Assembly: GCF_018129405.1 (NCBI RefSeq) | Contig: NZ_JAFCLP010000002.1 | Location: 806,001 to 870,000, forward strand | Reading direction: 5' to 3' | Length of the DNA: 64,000 bases | DNA from: Bradyrhizobium iriomotense | GTDB taxonomy: Bacteria; Pseudomonadota; Alphaproteobacteria; Rhizobiales; Xanthobacteraceae | Part shown: positions 1-7,718 of the stretch, one piece after another | How positions within the stretch are numbered: the stretch's first letter is position 1 | Layout of the letters: each line of letters opens with the position of its first letter | Program-made: the position numbers and the translations under genes | Notes under the pieces: model-generated | The model's input: the letters and a program-made list of their open reading frames with translations, nothing else | Told to the model about the DNA's origin: nothing | Databases searched by the model: none

Positions 1-128
1 ATCCTGACGTTCCGGTCCGTCACGCTGCGCAGCACGGATGCGGCCGGCGCCTGCGTCGCCGCGCCGAGGGTGGCCAGCAACGCCGCCGCAGCCAGAACCC
101 GTTTCAAGATCTCTCTGCCACACCGCAT
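1..128 (-). CDS. Secreted protein, N-terminal part only (possible curli-assembly protein)
   Basis: The reading frame starts at an ATG and runs off the left edge, so only 42 residues are visible. They begin with a charged stretch (MRCGREILKR) followed by an Ala/Leu-rich hydrophobic core ending in an Ala-x-Ala-like site, which is a clear Sec signal peptide. It lies 45 bp downstream of three curlin-repeat genes on the same strand, so it is probably co-transcribed with them. In related bacteria curlin genes are followed by small assembly factors such as CsgH, but too little is visible to assign the family. Confidence 0.55.
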   Translation of the reverse strand, partial: MRCGREILKRVLAAAALLATLGAATQAPAASVLRSVTDRNVR

Positions 129-173
129 CGCGCTTCCCCGTTTGTACCCGGCGCCGATGAGTTCGCGCGCGAT

Positions 174-584
174 TTACGGACCGGTCTGGACGACCGTCGA
201 ATGGTTGACCGCGCTGAACTGCATCACCGTGCCCGTGTTCATGGCGCCGAGCTGCACCACCAGACTGGTCGCCGACTGACCGGCCTGGCCGACGAAGGCG
301 AAATTGTTCGTCCCGGCCTGCCCGACCGATGCCGAATTCGTCCCGCCGAATTGCAGCACGCCGGTGGCATTGTTGATGCCGTTCTGGGTCACTGTCGCGC
401 TGGTGCTGCCGCCGATCATGAACACGCCCGCCATGTTGAGCTGACTGTTCTGGTTCAGCACCACCGGCGGTCCTCCGACCGACACGATGGTCTTGATGTC
501 GGCGGTCTGGGCGCCGGCTGATCCGGCGCCGGCCAGGCACAGAGCGAGCATCACGGCGCCCGCGCTTCGCAAAGGATGTGTCAT
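174..584 (-). CDS. Curlin-repeat secreted protein 3
   Basis: A 136-residue protein with a signal peptide (LALCLAGAGSAGAQ) and a body made of short N-x-A-x-V-x-Q-x-G repeats, for example SATVTQNGINNATGVLQFGG and NSASVGQAGTNNFAFVGQAG. These Asn/Gln/Gly-spaced strands are the signature of CsgA/CsgB-type curlin subunits, which polymerise outside the cell as functional amyloid. I chose the ATG with a GAGG ribosome site 7 bases upstream; a GTG five codons earlier is possible. It is third in a leftward cluster of three paralogues. Whether it is the major subunit or the nucleator cannot be told from sequence. Confidence 0.82.
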   Translation of the reverse strand: MTHPLRSAGAVMLALCLAGAGSAGAQTADIKTIVSVGGPPVVLNQNSQLNMAGVFMIGGSTSATVTQNGINNATGVLQFGGTNSASVGQAGTNNFAFVGQAGQSATSLVVQLGAMNTGTVMQFSAVNHSTVVQTGP

Positions 585-611
585 GACGTGCCTCACCACT
601 TTCCGAATTGC

Positions 612-1004
612 TCACGGGGTCTGCTGAAGAATCGTCGAACCGTTCAGGATTCCGAGCTGCCCGACGCCGGCCGTGTTGTTCGCGCCGATCTGGCCGATCA
701 GGCTCGAATTGGAGCCGCCGACCTGGCCGGCCAGCGCGATATTGGACGCCGTCGCGGTGGTGCCGCCCTGCCCGATCACCGAGGTGTTGACGGTCAGGAG
801 CGAGCCCGTCTGCAAGTGGGTCGCCGTATTGGTCGCGCCGAACTGCAGCGTCGTGGCGCTGTTGCTGGTGGACCCGCTTTGCGAGATGAAGGAGTTGTTG
901 GTCGTGCCGAACTGCAGCACGCTCGCCGAGTTGCCGGCCTCTGCATCGACGGCAGTCAGCGCACCGAGCGCCGCGACCATCGCAACGAGATAGGTGATCC
1001 GCAT
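612..1004 (-). CDS. Curlin-repeat secreted protein 2
   Basis: A 130-residue protein with a signal peptide (MRITYLVAMVAALGALTAVDAEA) followed by curlin-like repeats such as NSASVLQFGTTNNSFISQSG and NTAGVGQLGILNGSTILQQ. The start is fixed by a strong GGAGGA ribosome site just upstream; a longer frame exists but lacks such a site. It lies 27 bp upstream of the third curlin-like gene and 65 bp downstream of the first, all on one strand. By family knowledge it should be exported through a CsgG-type pore and form amyloid fibres. No csgG is visible in the window, and it may lie beyond the left edge. Confidence 0.83.
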   Translation of the reverse strand: MRITYLVAMVAALGALTAVDAEAGNSASVLQFGTTNNSFISQSGSTSNSATTLQFGATNTATHLQTGSLLTVNTSVIGQGGTTATASNIALAGQVGGSNSSLIGQIGANNTAGVGQLGILNGSTILQQTP

Positions 1005-1069
1005 GTCATTTCCTCCAGAATGGCCCGGACGCACCGCAACTGGGTGCGCCCGGCCGAACGGTACGTGGG

Positions 1070-1471
1070 TCAGTGCGCCGTCTGCGAGACGGTGCTGCCG
1101 TTGACGCCGAACAGGCTGAACTGGCCGACGGCGGCGGCGTTGTTCTGGAGCGCGGGAGGCCCGAACGAGTTCTGGGTGATCGAGCTGCCGTTGTTGCCGA
1201 ACGCGACCTGGCCGGTGGCCGCGGTGTTCTGCACGCCGATCTGGTTGACCGTGCTGGCGTTGTTGAGCGAGGCCGAGCTGGTTCCCTGCATCGTGGTCGC
1301 ACTGTTCACGAGGCCAAGCTGGCTGGTCGACGAGGTGTCATTGGTGAGACCTTGCTGCGAAACGCTCGAGCCGTTCACGAGGCCGACCTGCACCGTGGTC
1401 GAGGTGTTGGCGGCCTGCGCCGCGGAAGACAGGGCGAGCACGGCAACGGAAGCAAAAAACAATTTACGCAT
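1070..1471 (-). CDS. Curlin-repeat secreted protein 1
   Basis: A 133-residue protein with a signal peptide (MRKLFFASVAVLALSSAAQA) and repeats with the N-x-S-x-V-x-Q-x-G spacing of curlins (VNGSSVSQQGLTNDTSSTSQ, NNASTVNQIGVQNTAATGQ). AAGGAA precedes the chosen ATG, and an upstream in-frame start is less likely. It is the first gene of the leftward curlin cluster. About 120 bp upstream is an 18-bp inverted repeat that could be a regulator site, and beyond that a response regulator on the same strand. The three paralogues are divergent in sequence, so they are not a recent tandem duplication. Confidence 0.82.
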   Translation of the reverse strand: MRKLFFASVAVLALSSAAQAANTSTTVQVGLVNGSSVSQQGLTNDTSSTSQLGLVNSATTMQGTSSASLNNASTVNQIGVQNTAATGQVAFGNNGSSITQNSFGPPALQNNAAAVGQFSLFGVNGSTVSQTAH

Positions 1472-1589
1472 GGAGTATTCCTTTCGGGCCAAGTTGTTTG
1501 ACTGGGTTCGGATGCCGGTCCTGAATGCGACTGACATCGTGGGAATACTCTGAACTGATCATGTGCCGCGCGACAGACTGCAGTTCATG

Positions 1590-1607
1590 CTAGTCGGTAC
1601 GGACTAG
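1590..1607. promoter_or_regulatory. Candidate operator of the curlin cluster
   Basis: CTAGTC-GGTACG-GACTAG is a perfect 6-bp inverted repeat with a 6-base spacer, between the response-regulator gene and the first curlin gene, about 120 bp upstream of the latter. LuxR/NarL-type regulators commonly bind imperfect dyads of about this size. The link to the adjacent regulator is inference. Confidence 0.35.
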
Positions 1608-1649
1608 ACGTTGCGCGATGCATCCGCCCGCAAACCGCACGATGCGCTT

Positions 1650-2297
1650 CTACCCCGCGCCGGCGCGCGGCGCCCCCGCTTCGCGTCCCATGCTGTCGAT
1701 CAGCCGCACCACCTCGACCGGCGACCGCAGCTCGAGCTTTCGCATCATCCGGGCGCGATGGACCTTCGCCGTCACCTCGCTCACGCCAAGCCTTGCCGCG
1801 ATCTGCTTGGCGACGAGCCCCTCGGCCATCAGCATCATGATCTCGCGCTCGCGGCTCGTCAGCGTCTCGACGCGTTGCCGGGCGTCGCGGACGGCGTCCT
1901 CGCGCTCCATCCGCCTGCGGTCGCGCTCGATGCCGTGCCTGATCGCGTCGAGCAGCTCCTGCTCGCGAAAGGGCTTCGGCAGAAACTCGACCGCGCCGCG
2001 TTTCATCGCCTCGACCGAGACACGGACGTCCGAGTAGCCGCTGATGAAGACGATCGGAATCAACACGCCCGTCTCGACGAGCCGGCGCTGCAGTTCGAGA
2101 CCGGTCGGCGATGTCCCGGGAAAGCGAACGTCGAGCACGAGGCACGAGGGTCCGCCGGAAAGACTCTCGGCGAGAAACTCGTTGGTCGACGCGAACAACT
2201 TCACCTGGTGACCGGTCTCCTCGCAGAGACTTCCAATCGCATTTCGAATCTGAACTTCGTCATCAATGACATAAACTGTGGCTTGACCTGAACTCAT
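1650..2297 (-). CDS. Two-component response regulator, FixJ/NarL family
   Basis: A 215-residue regulator. The receiver domain covers about residues 8-125, with acidic pair D12-D13, phospho-acceptor D56 (LVLDVRFPG), switch S86 (FISGY) and K108 (PKPF). A LuxR-type helix-turn-helix follows (about 145-205: LTSREREIMMLMAEGL, ARLGVSEVTAKVHRARMMRK). I took the ATG directly before the receiver domain, because the longer upstream frame encodes basic sequence unlike the family. It sits upstream of three curlin-repeat genes on the same strand and is transcribed away from the efflux operon. By analogy with CsgD it may control curlin expression. No histidine kinase is nearby. Confidence 0.88.
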   Translation of the reverse strand: MSSGQATVYVIDDEVQIRNAIGSLCEETGHQVKLFASTNEFLAESLSGGPSCLVLDVRFPGTSPTGLELQRRLVETGVLIPIVFISGYSDVRVSVEAMKRGAVEFLPKPFREQELLDAIRHGIERDRRRMEREDAVRDARQRVETLTSREREIMMLMAEGLVAKQIAARLGVSEVTAKVHRARMMRKLELRSPVEVVRLIDSMGREAGAPRAGAG

Positions 2298-2897
2298 TCC
2301 AACAAACTCCCCGGCTTGGGGCTCGATGAGCGGCAACGAGCCATCCATTCTTCCTGCAAGCGATAACAAGGTACTTGGATGAATTCGCGGGAATCGAACG
2401 ATCGGCGTCCGTCCGCCGGTTCGACGTCTTAGGGCCAATGCGCGCCGGAAGCGAGTGAAGGCGTTCACACATCGGGCTTCGTGATTGCAGGGAATCTCGC
2501 CGCGCCACAGGCGGCATCATTGCGAGGCGCGTTATCGCGAATATGACGATCCGGTATCGTGGCCGCAGCGTCGCCAACTGCGTCATGGCATTGCTACCCA
2601 TGTGCCGAGCTGAACGCCAGCCACCGGCAACGTCAGCCGGATCATACGGGACGTTCAGTCAGCTTATCGAGTTCGATACCGCGCGCATCGTATCGATACG
2701 ACGGGTATGCATTTTCGGCAAATCACGAAACGTCGCACCCCGCGGACTTTACTTCTGGATGATGCTGCGCACCCGACCGTCGCCCCGGCGAGGACGACAT
2801 ACTGACATTCGATACTACCTTAGATGATTTACAACCATAGCGAGCTTGCCACTTTTTCCCGATTCCCCGAAGTCATTTCAATCAGGCGAGTTTGGAT
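2298..2897. other. Gene-free 600-bp divergent intergenic region
   Basis: No frame in this tract has a ribosome site or recognisable protein. It separates the response regulator from the divergent MacA-like operon and must hold both promoters. The only clear structure is a perfect 14-bp palindrome, TCGTATCGATACGA, at 2688-2701, which could be an operator. The last 100 bp before the efflux operon are AT-richer than the surroundings. Confidence 0.6.
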
Positions 2898-4328
2898 ATG
2901 CGATTTGTGCCAGCAATTGCCTTGCTCGGAACTGCGTGCAGCCTAACTGCGATCTACATCACAGGGCCGGCCGTCATCGCCGGCGCCGCCGGGAGCGCGG
3001 CAGACAAGGCGGCTCGCGCCTATGACCAGACCAGGCGGCTGCTCGTGCCCGGCGTCCGCGAGCCCTCGACCTTCGGGTCGGATGCGCCCGTGTTCCGCTA
3101 TGCCGCGATCCAGCGCGGCAGCATCGAGCAGACCGTCACCGTCACCGGTGCCCTGCAGCCGGTCAAGACGATCGAGGTCGGTTCCCAGCTTTCCGGGCAG
3201 CTCGCCCGCGTCTATGTCGACTTCAACGACACCGTCGCCAGGGACCAGCCGCTCGCGCTGATCGATCCGCGCAGCTTCGCGGCCAAGGTCGACGAAGCCA
3301 GGGCTTCGCTCGCGGTCGCCAATTCCCTGGTCGACATCGCGCGCGCCAAGCTCGATCGCGCCAGGATCGATCTGCAAAACGCCAAAGGCAGCCGCGACGT
3401 GCTCGCCGCCAAGCTCGAGAGCGCCCAGGCGGTCAAGACCTCGGCGCAGAAGACCTTGCAGCGCAAGCTGGCGCTGCAGTCGCAAAACGTGGTCGCAACG
3501 ACGACGGTCGACGACGCCCAGACCGAGTTCACCGCACGTCTCGCCCAGGAGCGCGAGGCGGAGGTCCTAATGTCTCTCAATTCCTACTCGGTGGATGGCG
3601 CGCAGGCCGATGTCCGCCGCATCGAAGCCGAGCTGCAACAGGCCCGCATGGCGGTACCGGAGAAGGCGGCCGTTCTCGCCGCGGCCCAGGCCGATCTCGA
3701 TCGCACCGTGATCCGCTCGCCGATCGACGGCGTCGTCGTCGGCAGGTTCGTCAACGAGGGCCAGACGCTCGCGGTCGGCCTGGAATCGCGCACCACCTTC
3801 GTGGTCGCCCACCGCCTCGAAGACATGGAGATTCATGCGCAGGTCGATGAAGCCGATATCGGGCGCATCGCGCCCGGCCAACGCGCCCATTTCACGGTCG
3901 ATGCCTACCCTGACCGCCGCTTCGAGGCCGTGGTGCGGCAGGTGCGCAAGGCGCCGCAGACCCAGCAGCACGTCGTCACCTACACCGTCGTGCTGTCGAC
4001 CTCCAATCTCGACGGCGCGCTGCTGCCCGGCATGACGGCGCTGGTGAAGATCGTGATCGAACGGCAGGACGACGTGCTGAAGGTGCCGCTCGCGGCGCTC
4101 CGGTTCCAGCCGTCCGGCGCGCGGCCGGACTCAGGCAGCGCGCATAGCGGCGTGTGGGTGCGGACCGCCAGCGGCGCACTCCAGCGCATCGCGGTGACGG
4201 TCGGCGCGGCCGGCACCGAGCAGGTCGCGCTCAAGAGCGGCGATCTCGTCGAGGGCAGCCAGGTCGCCGTCGGCCAGGCGATCCGGCCGGCGGGCATGGA
4301 GTTCCTCGGAATCAGGTTCGGATCATGA
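2898..4328 (+). CDS. Periplasmic adaptor of an ABC efflux system (MacA/HlyD family)
   Basis: A 476-residue membrane-fusion protein. An N-terminal hydrophobic segment (FVPAIALLGTACSLTAIYI) anchors it. It is followed by a lipoyl/barrel-sandwich half (TVTGALQPVKTIEVGSQLSG), a long helical hairpin rich in Ala, Arg and Gln (about residues 125-255), the second lipoyl half (DRTVIRSPIDGVVVGRFVNEGQ) and beta-barrel and membrane-proximal domains. ATG was preferred over a TTG two codons earlier because AGGCGAG is then 7 bases upstream. It overlaps the ATP-binding subunit gene by ATGA and would link the inner-membrane MacB-like pump to an outer-membrane channel. The substrate is unknown, since MacAB systems handle macrolides, peptides, haem precursors or siderophores. 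Confidence 0.9.
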   Translation: MRFVPAIALLGTACSLTAIYITGPAVIAGAAGSAADKAARAYDQTRRLLVPGVREPSTFGSDAPVFRYAAIQRGSIEQTVTVTGALQPVKTIEVGSQLSGQLARVYVDFNDTVARDQPLALIDPRSFAAKVDEARASLAVANSLVDIARAKLDRARIDLQNAKGSRDVLAAKLESAQAVKTSAQKTLQRKLALQSQNVVATTTVDDAQTEFTARLAQEREAEVLMSLNSYSVDGAQADVRRIEAELQQARMAVPEKAAVLAAAQADLDRTVIRSPIDGVVVGRFVNEGQTLAVGLESRTTFVVAHRLEDMEIHAQVDEADIGRIAPGQRAHFTVDAYPDRRFEAVVRQVRKAPQTQQHVVTYTVVLSTSNLDGALLPGMTALVKIVIERQDDVLKVPLAALRFQPSGARPDSGSAHSGVWVRTASGALQRIAVTVGAAGTEQVALKSGDLVEGSQVAVGQAIRPAGMEFLGIRFGS

Positions 4329-5047
4329 CTGCCCTGCCCCTCATCAGCCTCCGCTCCGTGTCCAGGACCTATCGCACCGACGGAATAGCAGTGACCGCGG
4401 TACGCAACGTCAGCTTCGACATCGCGCAGGGCGAGATCGTCGCCGTGATGGGACCGTCGGGCTCGGGCAAGTCGACGCTGATGAACATGATCGGGCTGCT
4501 CGACCTGCCGAGCGAGGGCGCGGTCCATCTGGAGGGCGCCAATGTCGCCGAGCTCTCGGAAGACCGCCGCTCGTCGCTGCGCGCCCGCAGCATCGGCTTC
4601 GTGTTCCAGTCCTACAATCTGCTCGCGCGCCACAATGCGATCGAGAACGTCGCGCTGCCGCTGGTCTATTGCGGCGTCAGTCGCGCGGAACGTCTGGCCC
4701 GCGCCGAGCGGAGCCTTCAGGCCGTCGGCATGCTGCACCGGGCCCATCACTTCCCGCGGCAGCTCTCCGGCGGCGAGCAGCAGCGCGTCGCGATCGCACG
4801 CGCGCTGATCGCCTCCCCGCTGATCGTGCTCGCCGACGAGCCGACCGGCGCGCTCGACAGCCGGACCGGCGCCGAGATCCTGGCATTGTTCGCAGCCCTC
4901 AACCGGACCGGCCAGACCATCGTGATGATCACGCATGATCCCGGCATCGCGACGCAGTGCCGGCGCACGATCCGCCTGCATGACGGCGAGCTCGTCAGCG
5001 ACGAGACGGTAGCGGAGCTGCTGCCGAGACGGAGTGTGGCGTCATGA
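4325..5047 (+). CDS. ABC transporter ATP-binding protein (MacB/LolD type)
   Basis: A 240-residue ATPase of the MacB/LolD class. Motifs in order are Walker A GPSGSGKST at 43-51, Q-loop Q95 in FVFQSYNLL, signature LSGGEQQRVAIARA at 147-160, Walker B with D171-E172 (VLADEPTGALDS) and switch H204. Its start overlaps the stop of the adaptor gene (ATGA), and its own stop overlaps the permease start in the same way, so the three genes are translationally coupled. In E. coli MacB the ATPase and permease are fused; here they are separate genes. It powers the efflux complex from the cytoplasmic side. Confidence 0.93.
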   Translation: MTALPLISLRSVSRTYRTDGIAVTAVRNVSFDIAQGEIVAVMGPSGSGKSTLMNMIGLLDLPSEGAVHLEGANVAELSEDRRSSLRARSIGFVFQSYNLLARHNAIENVALPLVYCGVSRAERLARAERSLQAVGMLHRAHHFPRQLSGGEQQRVAIARALIASPLIVLADEPTGALDSRTGAEILALFAALNRTGQTIVMITHDPGIATQCRRTIRLHDGELVSDETVAELLPRRSVAS

Positions 5048-6267
5048 CGATGCTCCAGGGGTTTCAGATCGCCTTGCACGCCCTGCGCCTCAACCCGCTG
5101 CGCAGCTTCCTCACCATGCTCGGCATCGTGATCGGCGTCGCCTCCATCGTGACCGTGTTCGCGATCGGCTCCGGCGCGCAGCTCCGCCTGCAGGAACAGA
5201 TCCGCTCGATCGGCGCCAATGTGCTGATGATCACCCCGGGCGCCGTCTACCAGGGCGGCGTGCGCCTCAAGGACGGCAGCAAGCTGACGATGACCGAGGG
5301 CGACGTTCAGGCCATCCTCGAGCAGATTCCGGAAATTCAGGCCGCCGCCGGCTCGCTTGCCGGGACGGCGCAGGTCATCCACGAGGGCAAGAACTGGAAC
5401 ACCACCATCAATGGCACCACCACCGGTCACTTCATGGTGCGCGACTGGCAACTCGCCTCCGGGCGCTATTTTTCCGGCGCGGAAGAGTCGGGTGCCGGCA
5501 AGGTCGTGATCCTCGGCAGCACGGTCGCGCGCGAGCTGTTCGCGCCGGGCGATGACCCCATCGGCGCGCAGATCAGGATTATGAAGGTGCCGCTCGAGGT
5601 GGTCGGCGTGCTCGATCGCAAGGGCCCGGCGCAGGACGACGTCGCCTTCGTGCCGCTCAGCACGGCCAAGCTGCGCTTCCTCGGCAGCGCGAGCAACATC
5701 AACCGGGATTCGGTCGCCTACATCATCGCCAAGGTGGCCGCGGACGGTCAGATGGCGGGCGCGCGAGCGGAGATCGAAAGCCTGCTGCGGCAGCGGCACC
5801 GCATCCCGGCCGGCCAGGAGGACGACTTCAAGGTCCAGGATCCTGCCGCCGCGATGGAAGCGCAGCAGGGCGCGATCCGCACCGTGGCGCTCCTGCTCGT
5901 CGCCATCGCCTCGGTCTCGCTGCTCGTCGGCGGCATCAGCATCATGAACGTGATGATCGTGTCCGTCACCGAGCGCACGCGGGAGATCGGAATCCGCCGC
6001 GCGCTCGGCGGACGGATGCGGGACATCCGTCTGCAGTTTCTCTGCGAGGCCCTCGTGCTCTGCCTGCTCGGCGGCGCCATCGGCGTCGCCGGCGGCATCA
6101 CGCTCTCGATGACGGTCGCCCGCATGGCCGGATGGGTCACCTCGATCGACGGCGAGGCGATCGGCCTTGCCCTCGCCTTCTCGATCGCGACCGGTCTCAT
6201 CTTCGGGTTTTATCCTGCCCACAAGGCGTCCAGGCTCAGCCCGATCGAGGCGCTCAAGACGGAGTAG
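5044..6267 (+). CDS. ABC transporter permease (MacB/FtsX family)
   Basis: A 407-residue permease. One N-terminal membrane helix (SFLTMLGIVIGVASIVTVFAI) is followed by a large periplasmic MacB-PCD domain (about residues 45-255), then three C-terminal helices of the FtsX domain, including LLLVAIASVSLLVGGISIMNV and the conserved ERTREIGIRRALGGR segment. It overlaps the ATPase gene by four bases. This architecture is that of mechanotransmission exporters, which extrude substrate already in the periplasm. Length and order match the C-terminal part of MacB. The partner outer-membrane channel is not encoded next to it. Confidence 0.92.
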   Translation: MTMLQGFQIALHALRLNPLRSFLTMLGIVIGVASIVTVFAIGSGAQLRLQEQIRSIGANVLMITPGAVYQGGVRLKDGSKLTMTEGDVQAILEQIPEIQAAAGSLAGTAQVIHEGKNWNTTINGTTTGHFMVRDWQLASGRYFSGAEESGAGKVVILGSTVARELFAPGDDPIGAQIRIMKVPLEVVGVLDRKGPAQDDVAFVPLSTAKLRFLGSASNINRDSVAYIIAKVAADGQMAGARAEIESLLRQRHRIPAGQEDDFKVQDPAAAMEAQQGAIRTVALLLVAIASVSLLVGGISIMNVMIVSVTERTREIGIRRALGGRMRDIRLQFLCEALVLCLLGGAIGVAGGITLSMTVARMAGWVTSIDGEAIGLALAFSIATGLIFGFYPAHKASRLSPIEALKTE

Positions 6268-6318
6268 GACGATGCCGGGGGCGGCCACATCCACGAGAAG
6301 ACCAGGGAGGAGCCAGTC

Positions 6319-6636
6319 ATGAGTCCGGATCCGAAGGATTCGATCACGCCGACACCGCGCGAGCGTGAGCTGATGATGCTGATCGCGCGGGGGCTGCAGA
6401 ACAAGAACATCGCCTACGAGCTCAAGATCTCGGAGAACACGGTGCGGGCGCATATCGGCAACATCATGCGCAAATACCGCCTCCAGAACCGGACCCAGAT
6501 CGCGATCATCTATGCGCTCAAGACAGCCCCGCTTTCGCTGCGGCGCGATCTCACCAGGAACGGGGCAGGTCCGCCAACGGTCAAGCCGGCACAGGCGCTG
6601 GCGCAGACTCCGCGGCTGCCGACCGCGCCGGAATAA
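6319..6636 (+). CDS. Stand-alone LuxR-type DNA-binding protein
   Basis: A 105-residue protein with a GerE/LuxR helix-turn-helix at about residues 10-70 (LTP-like TPTPRERELMMLIARGLQ, ENTVRAHIGNIMRKYRLQNR) and no receiver domain. The C-terminal 35 residues are Pro/Ala-rich and probably disordered. A GGGAGGAG ribosome site lies 6 bases upstream. It is 51 bp behind the permease gene and may be co-transcribed with the efflux operon, perhaps regulating it. Without a sensory domain its activity would depend on level or on a partner, so the role is inference. Confidence 0.8.
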   Translation: MSPDPKDSITPTPRERELMMLIARGLQNKNIAYELKISENTVRAHIGNIMRKYRLQNRTQIAIIYALKTAPLSLRRDLTRNGAGPPTVKPAQALAQTPRLPTAPE

Positions 6637-7285
6637 CCACAACCCCTTGTGCAGCCCGTCGGGCAAAACACCCAAGTCCGCGGTCAAGACAGCAGCATCG
6701 AAATAATTCTCTTTATTCGAATTCGGTTTTTTGTTAGATATTTCTCACTCCGGCCCAAGGAAGAGGGGCGTATCGCGATCGTCACGAACGCGGGCCGGGC
6801 GGCGGTGGACGCGGATGGCGTTGGCGCGAACGGGTTTGCAGGGCGGGAGACCGTGAGCGAAGTCGTCGCGCACACGACCGGTGCCATCAGCGTACGGCAA
6901 AATCGTGTGGTCCTGACGCCCGGGGTCTGTGCGTCAAGTCTTGCGGTGATGTCGCGGCCCGACCGGGTCCGCGCATCAGTCATCCGAAGGCGACGGGGGC
7001 AATAGTGCATCGCTCCCCGGGGAGATCACGACATAAGCCGTAAAACCACTGCGCAGGGAAGGCCGGGATGTCCTGGCTTCACCTGTATGCCGCTGTGCAG
7101 ATTTTCTGACTGCAACTTCGCACAGTGGACCGCGGGTGCCAGCCGGCTACCGGCCTTCCCTGCGCCCTCTTTCATGTGGGGGTGAGACGACGGCAGCAAA
7201 GCTCGGGCGAAATGCGCCGCGAGGATGCGAAGGTGTGTCTGCAATGAAGATGCGAATTGAAGAAGCGACGCTGTCGCCACACACT

Positions 7286-7374
7286 CCGTCATTGCGAGGA
7301 GCCCTTGCGACGAAGCAATCCAGACTGTCTCCGCAGAGGCATTCTGGATTGCTTCGCTGCGCTCGCAATGACGG
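7286..7374. repeat. Intergenic palindromic repeat, CATTGCGAG family
   Basis: The arms CCGTCATTGCGAG (7286-7298) and CTCGCAATGACGG (7362-7374) are perfectly complementary. Inside them GCAATCCAGA and TCTGGATTGC form a second perfect pair. The transcript would fold into a long hairpin. I recognise this as a very common dispersed repeat of Bradyrhizobium and Rhodopseudomonas; copy number was not checked. Confidence 0.8.
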
Positions 7375-7407
7375 CGTTGGGGCAGGTGAACAAGATATCT
7401 CCCCACC

Positions 7408-7527
7408 GTCGTCCTGGCGAAAGCCAGGACCCATTACCCCGGTCAGCGTTGCCGACGCGCGATGTGGCCTCCAGCGTTCGCAAAACAAAATTCGGTGGCT
7501 ATGGGTCCTGGCTTTCGTCAGGACGAC
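7408..7527. repeat. Intergenic palindromic repeat, GTCCTGGC family
   Basis: Two 27-base arms at 7408-7434 and 7501-7527 are complementary at 26 of 27 positions (both hold CCTGGC-type cores), separated by 66 bases. Each arm is itself a small hairpin (CCTGGCGAAAGCCAGG). The same general type, with different bases, recurs at 39787-39905. Confidence 0.8.
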
Positions 7528-7718
7528 ATTGAGAGTGCGGCGACATCGCCGTCATCGCCCGCGCATAAAGCAAAGCTGTCATAGTCTCTAACGCGCACTA
7601 ACCAACACCTGACTTAAAACTGTCATAATCGCTGAATGGAACCCGCATCTGCGCCCTTTTTACACGCCATTAAGTGCATCTGCATTGGATGCGCCGGGAT
7701 AGTGCGTTGGGGACTACG

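Larger units (their letters stand above)
6637..7718. other. Gene-free tract of 1.1 kb with palindromic repeats
   Basis: I find no convincing gene here. Bases around 6690-6750 are AT-rich compared with the flanks. From about 7030 to 7200 the sequence resembles a decayed short frame that I have seen repeatedly in Bradyrhizobium genomes; this is recollection and unverified. Two long palindromes (listed separately) occupy 7286-7527. Two copies of CTGTCATA, 44 bp apart (7576 and 7620), lie upstream of the GGDEF-EAL gene and resemble PhoB half-sites, but the second half of each box is poor. Confidence 0.55.

Noticed and set aside
2543-2827. Open frame of 94 codons upstream of the MacA-like gene
   Set aside because: No ribosome site and no protein-like pattern; it covers the promoter region.
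6649-7005. Open frame of 118 codons in the AT-rich tract
   Set aside because: No ribosome site, odd composition, and it lies in the gene-free repeat region.
7576-7627. Pho box before the GGDEF-EAL gene
   Set aside because: Two CTGTCATA half-sites are 44 bp apart, and neither has a proper second half at 11 bp.
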